A DNA stretch of 64,000 nt from Adiantum capillus-veneris (lineage: Eukaryota; Streptophyta; Polypodiopsida; Polypodiales; Pteridaceae), in the NCBI GenBank assembly GCA_014529385.2, contig CM043942.1, forward strand, positions 21,810,991 through 21,874,990, read 5' to 3'. Shown piece by piece: positions 57,856 through 64,000 of this stretch (positions are counted from its first letter, which is position 1; every line of letters starts with the position of its first letter). Position numbers and translations under genes: made by a program. A model generated the notes under the pieces. It made no database searches. It worked only from the letters and a program-made list of their open reading frames with translations, and had not been told where the DNA came from.

Positions 57856-59277
57856 ATTCCCTTTGTGTAAAGGGGGAGATTTGGAGTGTGTGTGTGTGTG
57901 TTTCTCTCTCATCCCCAGGCTACAATAAGGCCTCGCCAACCTCCTTCCTAGGGATGTGGGAAAACTTTTTAGTCTTCCCATGACCATCCAATATTTCCCC
58001 TACTTTGGCCTTTGGACAATACAATTAAAATTAGGAACTTTAGCCTATGGAATTGTAAATGGGGTTGGACCTTGGGTCTTTTAAGCCCCATTGAAGCACA
58101 TTTCTCTTTTGCAGATTGTTCCCCTTTGGATCCCTATTTTCCCTCCTTTGGATCCCTATCAGAGATCGGTCTGGCAGCCTAACCAATATTCTAGCTTTTA
58201 CTCCCCTGGTACTTCCCCATATTAAATGATCATTTTAACATGAGAAAATCATTTGGGAATATTAGATATTAGTTTTTATGACATTACTTCTCTCTTGAAA
58301 TCATAGTCGTTCTCGACTATGGGGTAGAGAAGATAAATTTTGGTCATTAGTCCATTTGCTAGCGGGTAGAGGATCCCTATTTTACCCTACAGCACCGTTC
58401 CAGAATGGATGACTAGTCCATTTGGTGCTTGGGAGCGTTAGCTGCCGCAAGCATGTATGCACATTAGTTCGTATCAATGTTCCACAGTAGAGTGACAAGC
58501 TCTACTTGGTGTTCGGGAGACGTCATCTACAGAAACATGATCCCTAGCATGCATACTCATTGACATTTGTGCACAATAAAGAAAAAGGGAGTCCTATAAG
58601 ACAAAAACTTTGTTCATTTAAACATATTTACATTTGCTTACTTTAGGGAATCATTGTAAGCATTGACAAGGTTTAGGTTATCCTTTAATTGTATGCCTTG
58701 CATCCATCTAGCATCTTCAAAAGGATAAATGTTAAACTTGATAAGATATCGTCGGATAGCCTTACCGCCTTGTATTACCTTGTTTTTGTGTTGGAGAATG
58801 GACTCGGGCTACAACACCTCTTCTCGGTCTTCGATCTTCGGTGGGTCTTCCATTACGAAGAGAATACAGTCTAGGATGGCCTCTTTATTTGGCAGTTTAA
58901 GGGAGTCAAACCTTTAGTATTAAGAAAGCAATCAAAGGACAACTTTTGAATTCAAATAGGTAAAACGGCTAGTTTATTTGAATTCAAATTTTTCCCCCAA
59001 ACTAAAATTTAAAATCTAGTGGGCAAAAGTATATCATGTAACATATCTATGGAAAGAGCTCTGTGTGTAGATTCTAGATCTATAAACTCCACTCACATCG
59101 GAGATCATGTGAAAGAGTTATGGAAGCCCAAAAATCATAAATTTCTCCTCCCCCTTTTTGGGGAGAAAAGTGCATCCTTTGACCACTCTTACACCTCTCT
59201 TACACACCCAACATTCTTGCACACATGGCATGTATCTATTCGTCTAAATGTTAATCACCTCCATAATCTCATGGAAA
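57856..59277. other. Unassigned DNA, possibly an LTR
   Basis: No gene is recognised. A small local duplication (ctttggatccctat, 58124-58160) is present. The block ends in the 39-bp segment shared with the left edge of the window, so it may be a repeat or LTR lying 3' of Gypsy E. Confidence 0.35.
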
Positions 59278-59316
59278 ATAAAGAGGCCCTCCTAGACCCC
59301 ATCCCCTTCCTAATGC

Positions 59317-60984
59317 AATATTTTCTTCTTGAGGTGGCTCTCCTTTGTAAGGCTTTAGTAGGCTCACGTGGAAAGCAATGTGTATGAGCCAATGGCTGGG
59401 CAACTTGAGTTGATAGGCCATCTCATTGATTGGCTTAAGAATCTGAAAGTGGCCATAGTACCTTTTTGCTAACTTAGCATAGTACTTTTGGTGTCCCGTA
59501 GGATTCTTGCCCGTCGTGTGCCTTAATCGAGCCTTGGGAAACTGAAGCAAGACCCAATCATTTTGTTTAAAGGCTAGGGCTCTTTTGTGCTTATCAGCAA
59601 TAGCCTTTTGCCTTTGCTGGGAGATGGATATAGCATCCTTAATCTTTTGAAAAGATTCTTTCAGGTCTTGGCTATATTCATTTGCAGCGAAGATCTTCCC
59701 ATGTACCTTAAGTAGCAGGGGACCTTTTTATCTTCCCTCTATCACCTCAAAAGGTGCTTTTCCCATGGAAGTATGTATAATGTTATTGTAAGCATACTCC
59801 ACTAAGGGTAAGTACTTCTTCCATTGGGACTTTTGATCTACTTCTGTAACATAAGCTTTTAGTGGATCAAGGATTGTTAGGCTAGCTATTTCACTTTGGC
59901 CATCCGTTTGGGGATGATAGGCTGTAGAGAAGTTTAGCCTTGTACCTAAATTCTCAAAGAGACCCTTCCAAAAATTATTGGTCATTCTCGGATCTCTATA
60001 CGACACTATAGACATTGGCAAGCCATGGTTTTTGAAGATTTGTGATATAAAGAAGGTTGCTATTTGATGGGCTTTGATAGTCTTTTTGATAGGTATGAAA
60101 TGTGCTTGATTGTTAAACCTGTCTACTATCGTCCATATTTCTATATTCCCATGAAAAGACTCGGGAAATCCAAAGATAAAATCCATGGATATGCTCTCCC
60201 ATGGTGAATTAGGGATTGGTAAAGGTTGAATCAATCCAGGTTGCTTCCCTCTATCAAACTTCGTCTTTTGGCATACCACACATTTTGAAACATACTCTTG
60301 TATGTTTGCTTTCATGGCCAGCCAATACAAATATGTTTCTCTCCCTTTTAGGGTAGATTGAATCCCTCTATGCCCCGCATAAGGAGGAGCGTGAGATTCA
60401 TACATTACTTTCTTATGTAGTGAGTTAGTAATGCATAGTCTATTGCCATAGAGAAGATAACCATCTTGTAGGGTAAATGGTTCTTCCTTCTTCCCTAGTG
60501 CAAGGGCTGAAATCACATCTCTAAAATTGGGATCGATAGCGTACTCATCTATCATAGAAGATATATACTATGAGTTGCTACCGCATTCACTCTCGGTTGT
60601 CTTGAGAGTGCACCAGCTACTTGATTATGCTTGCCAACAATGTGAGCAATATGAAAATTAAATTGCAAAAGGAAATTTGTCCACCTCATTTGTTTGTCAG
60701 AGAGCTTGGTTTGAGTCATGAAGTACTTAAGGCTTTGGTGATCCGTCGCAGAATAAAAGGAGTCCTCAATAAATAGTGTTTCCATAAGTCAGAGCATGTA
60801 GAACTGCTAAGAGTTCCTTCTCATATATGCCTAGAGCTTGCTCAACAAGGTCGATCCTTTGACTTTCATAGGCTATGGAATGCCCTTCTTGGAGCAAAAC
60901 AGCTCCAAGGCAATGACCACAAGAGTCACATTGGACCTCCAACGGCTTTGAGAGATCAGACACAGGTAAGCACAGACAGTCCAA
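59317..60984 (-). pseudogene. Gypsy E RNase H and integrase remnant
   Basis: From the 5' side: RNase H (LSKPLEVQCDSCGHCLGAVL, 60766-60984, with the usual DAS changed to [19 protein letters not shown], 60552-60785). The integrase zinc domain follows (HAPPYAGHRGIQSTLKGRET...CVVCQKTK). The core has ISMDFIFGFPES (first Asp), then IVSYRDPRM where the second catalytic Asp is Tyr, and HPQTDGQSE with the Glu. The C-terminus ends HWLIHIAFHVSLLKPYKGEP near 59330. There are several stops and shifts. RT is missing because Gypsy F abuts at about 60960. Loss of the Asp alone would inactivate integrase. Confidence 0.87.
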
Positions 60985-62060
60985 TTGGCCCTTTTTCCCA
61001 TAAAAATTGATACTGGCTCTGCCACTTTACTGATTCTTCTACTGACATGGTTTTGTCGTGCTGAGATTTTTCTGACCCTTTGACTGGCTCTGGTACTGGT
61101 TCTACATGAAAAAGGCTTAAAACAATTGATTTTGAATTTTCCTGGCCTTTAGTTTCCAAAATACCAGTATCATTAGCCTTGGAAGTCTCTTTGTCATTTG
61201 AATAATATAGTTGGATCTTGGCCCCATTATACACACCTGGCAGCAATAATCCAGATAAATCTTTCAGCCTTACTGTGCCATTGGAAAACACCCCGTCGAC
61301 TTCATATGGACCAGCCCAAGCTATCTTTAAGTTTGGTTTCTTCGGACCCACTTTAGATTGATAGAGCAGAACCAAATCTCCTTTTTGAAACTCCCTAACT
61401 TTGATATGTTTATCATGCCAGTGTTTCCTTCTTTGCTGAACAATTTCTTGTTCCAGCATAGCCCTGTGTCTTAACTCATCCAACTGTGTTAACTCCTCCA
61501 GTCTCCCTTTAAGATTGTATTTAAAATCCAATCCATATTCTACTACCATCCTGAGACTAGGAATTACAAATTCCATAGGCACGACAGCTTCAATGCCATA
61601 CACCATTCTGAATGGTGTTAGTTCAATGGTGACCTTGTAAGCTGTCATATGTGCCCATAGAGCAGTCTGGAGCTTCAAATCCCATTGGTGTAGCTCCTTC
61701 TGCACAATCTTAGTGAGAATGGTCTTGACAGTTTTGTTACTTCTCTCTGCTTGCCCATTGCATCTGTGATAATATGGTGTTGATTTTTATGCTTTACTAA
61801 GAGAATTTCCATTAGAATGTCCATAGTATCATTTATAAAGTGTGTTCCCTAATCGGACACAATCTCCACAGGACATCCATAACGGCATATAATATTTTCA
61901 AATAAGAATACAGCAGTGGACTTCGTGGTGTTGTCGGGAAGAGCCTTAGCTTCCACCCATTTGGTGACATAACAAGTGGCCATCAATATATACCTATTCT
62001 TCCTTGGAGTAATTTTCTCGAATGGACCCATGAAATCTAGACCCCATTTCATAAACACTC
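60956..62060 (-). pseudogene. Gypsy F integrase
   Basis: The core (61849-62058) reads KWGLDFMGPFEKITPRKNRY with the first Asp, YILMATCYVTKWVEA and CPVEIVSD, where the second Asp is followed by a stop. The C-terminal part (60956-61705, 249 codons open) has LWAHMTAYKVTIELTPFRMV, YGIEAVVPMEF, FQKGDLVLLYQSK and IAWAGPYEVDGVFSNGTVRL (GPY/F motif), then a variable tail. The element continues to the right edge of the window. Its 3' end is cut at about 60956 against Gypsy E. Confidence 0.85.
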
Positions 62061-62742
62061 CCAGTGGGGCTGGACTGGAGTTAGAGGAGTCATATCTGCT
62101 ATTGTGGGTCTACCCATCCTCTGGTATACATCACATGTCTTACAAAAGCTTCTGACATCGGATATTAAAGTTTTCCACCATAATCCAGCCTACAAACTCT
62201 TCTTGTAAGTAATATCAGTAGAGAAATGTCCTCTAGAATCCCCATCATGTGCCTCTAAAATAACTTGCATTCTCTCTTCCATAGGCACACATCTTCGAAG
62301 AACCCCATCTACTCCTAGTCTATAAAGTGATCCGCCAATGATGGTAAACTTTAGACTCTTAATAATCAGAGCCTTCTTCTGATTCTAAGTCCAATTGTCT
62401 AGGAATCCTCCCTTAGAAAGAAACTGATATACATCATACAACTGTGGATCAATTGTTTCTTCAGATGTTATTTGAAATAGTTCTGCATCCACTGGCTCAT
62501 CTCTCAAGGATGCCTCAGATAGCCATCTGTACTCCTGGACAGGAAATCAGCACCACAGTGGGTTTTACCAGGGCTTATGAAAAATACGAAACTCAAATTC
62601 CATCAGGAACATCATCCATCTATCAGTCTGCCTTGAATAATGACTTTGTTAATAAAAAATAATAATGCTTAATGATCCACATAAAAATAAAATAGTTTGC
62701 CCAGCAAATAGTGTCGAAATTTTATAGCGCTGAAAACCATTC
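62061..62742 (-). pseudogene. Gypsy F RNase H end and integrase zinc domain (decayed)
   Basis: Expected position of the RNase H C-terminus, linker and integrase HHCC domain. Only broken frames are present, with short readable pieces. Confidence 0.5.
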
Positions 62743-64000
62743 CTAAGGCTTCTCTTTCAGTAGTGGTTTATCCTTGTTCAGCCCTTGACTAAATCTCCGA
62801 CTAGCAAAATACATTGGATAATCAGTCCTCCCTTCTAGCTGAGCTAAGATTGCTCCCATCACCAGTTCTGAAGCATCTACATGTACATGAAAAATGACAT
62901 CCCAATTTGGTTGTTGAAGTATTGGCTTACTAATAATAGCATTCTTCAAATTTTGAAAGCTCTGCCTAGGAAGCAAACTGATACACAAATCTTCTATAGA
63001 AATTGATATATCCCAAGAAAGAGCTTAGTCTTGATGCATTGTGGGGCGCCTTGGCCTGTTGGACACGCTTAATCTTGTCATTGGCCATTTCTATACCATT
63101 TATGGACACTACATGTCCCATAAGCTATCTTTTCCAGACCAAGAAAACAAATTTGAATGGATTTAAATAGATCCACTTTTCTTGACAACGCTGAAAAACC
63201 ATTTCTAGAAAAAGTAAATGCTTAGTCTCTGCTGAATATACAGTGAAGTCATCCATAAATATGGCAAGGAATCGGTGGAAAAATTCATTAAATATTTCCC
63301 CATACATCGTTGGAAAGTCGTTGGAGCATTGCAAAGACCAAACGGCATAACCAGATACATGAATGCTCCCCACTCAGTAATAAAAGTAGTTTTACTCCGG
63401 TCCTTAGAAGCAATCTGTAATACTGGTTATAACCACTATAACCATCTATAAATCTATGCATTTCATAACCTGCTATTTCTTCAAGCAGCATGTCCATAAA
63501 TGGTAATGGAAAGGGATCCTTGATGGTCTGAGCATTCAGCTTTCGATAATCCACAAAGACGCTAAGCTTTCCATTCTTCTTGGACACTACCACAATAGGA
63601 AATAATCAGTCACTATTGGCTACTTCAGTAATGAACCCAGCCTTAAGAAGGTTATCAATCTCTTCCTTGACCTTCTTAGTATAATTTGGATTCATTCTGT
63701 ATCTTTGCAACCTCACTGGTTTGGCATCTGGCTTCAATGGTATGCGATGTTGACATACCTACTCCCTTAAGGTCAGTATGTTTCCATGCGAACACATCTT
63801 TGTACTATTGGAACATGTGTCGGGCCTTCTCTTTCATTACTGGATTCAAATACTTGTTGACTTTGATCAATCAAGGATTTTTCTCAGAACCCAGATTCCA
63901 TTCCTCTATTTCTTGATCATCTGGAAGCAATCAGTTAGGCCCTCCACCCTTTCTTTTGGTTGACGACTCCACATAATCCCAAGACGGTCCTCTAAGCTTT
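62743..64000 (-). pseudogene. Gypsy F reverse transcriptase and RNase H
   Basis: From the right edge: spacer (QEIEEWNLGSEKNP-stop-LIKV), then RT with VVSKKNGKLSVFVDYRKLNA, QTIKDPFPLPFMDMLLEEIA and DGYSGYNQ (63288-63593). A frameshift leads to FMDD in FLAIFMDDFTVYSA (63125-63373). The connection and RNase H follow (ISKPILQQPNWDVIFHVHVD, then ASELVMGAILAQLEG, 62743-62988). The catalytic Asp pair and the RNase H DAS are intact. Stops include TAG after MFQ and TGA after NP. Confidence 0.85.

Overview
This is nuclear DNA from a land plant with a repeat-rich, probably large genome. The evidence is the content: Ty1/Copia and Ty3/Gypsy LTR retrotransposons with plant-type initiator-Met-tRNA primer sites, a Tat-type Gypsy lineage with a second RNase H, a CACTA-like and a MULE-like DNA transposon, intron-type splice signals, and long CT/GT microsatellites. 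Nothing fixes the species; a fern or another large-genome lineage would fit, but that is only an impression. I find no convincing host gene. Almost every long reading frame belongs to a mobile element and nearly all are broken.

Layout. 1-8340: a minus-strand Copia (Copia C), split by a CACTA-like transposon at 1293-6646 that holds a transposase exon, a divergently oriented second gene and a palindromic satellite inside a predicted intron. 8341-12604: unassigned DNA with CT microsatellites and an L1 ORF1-like remnant. 12605-32577: three LTR elements nested inside each other. Copia B (minus, 227-bp LTRs) contains a Tat-type Gypsy (Tat-1, minus, 2.6-kb LTRs), which contains Copia A (plus, 192-bp LTRs, target duplication ACAAA). 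32578-40260: further host or transposon DNA interrupted by a Gypsy (Gypsy D, target duplication CTAAA), then a MULE-like transposase on the minus strand. 40261-42920: non-coding DNA with a hairpin and a short telomere-like tract, then a decayed unrecognised minus-strand frame.

42954-46593 is a plus-strand Gypsy remnant (Gypsy G), broken inside its reverse transcriptase by a 10-kb composite at 46594-56602. That composite is a second Copia A copy (Copia A2, target duplication CTTTG) carrying a second Tat element (Tat-2). A deletion has fused the first 41 Gag codons of Copia A2 in frame to the Tat-2 pol gene, giving a 1041-residue frame. 56608-59316 is unassigned, with a 134-bp GT microsatellite and a cluster of CCAAT boxes. 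59317-60984 and 60956-64000 are abutting minus-strand fragments of two more Gypsy elements (E and F).

How it fits together. The elements give a relative insertion order: Copia B, then Tat-1, then Copia A; and Gypsy G, then Copia A2, then Tat-2. Copia A sits in Tat and Tat sits in Copia A, so the two families were active over overlapping periods. Decay is chemically biased. All five premature stops in Copia A are TAG at glutamine positions, with no frameshift, as expected from deamination of methylated CHG sites. The CACTA gene has three TGA stops that fit CGA-to-TGA change at CG sites.
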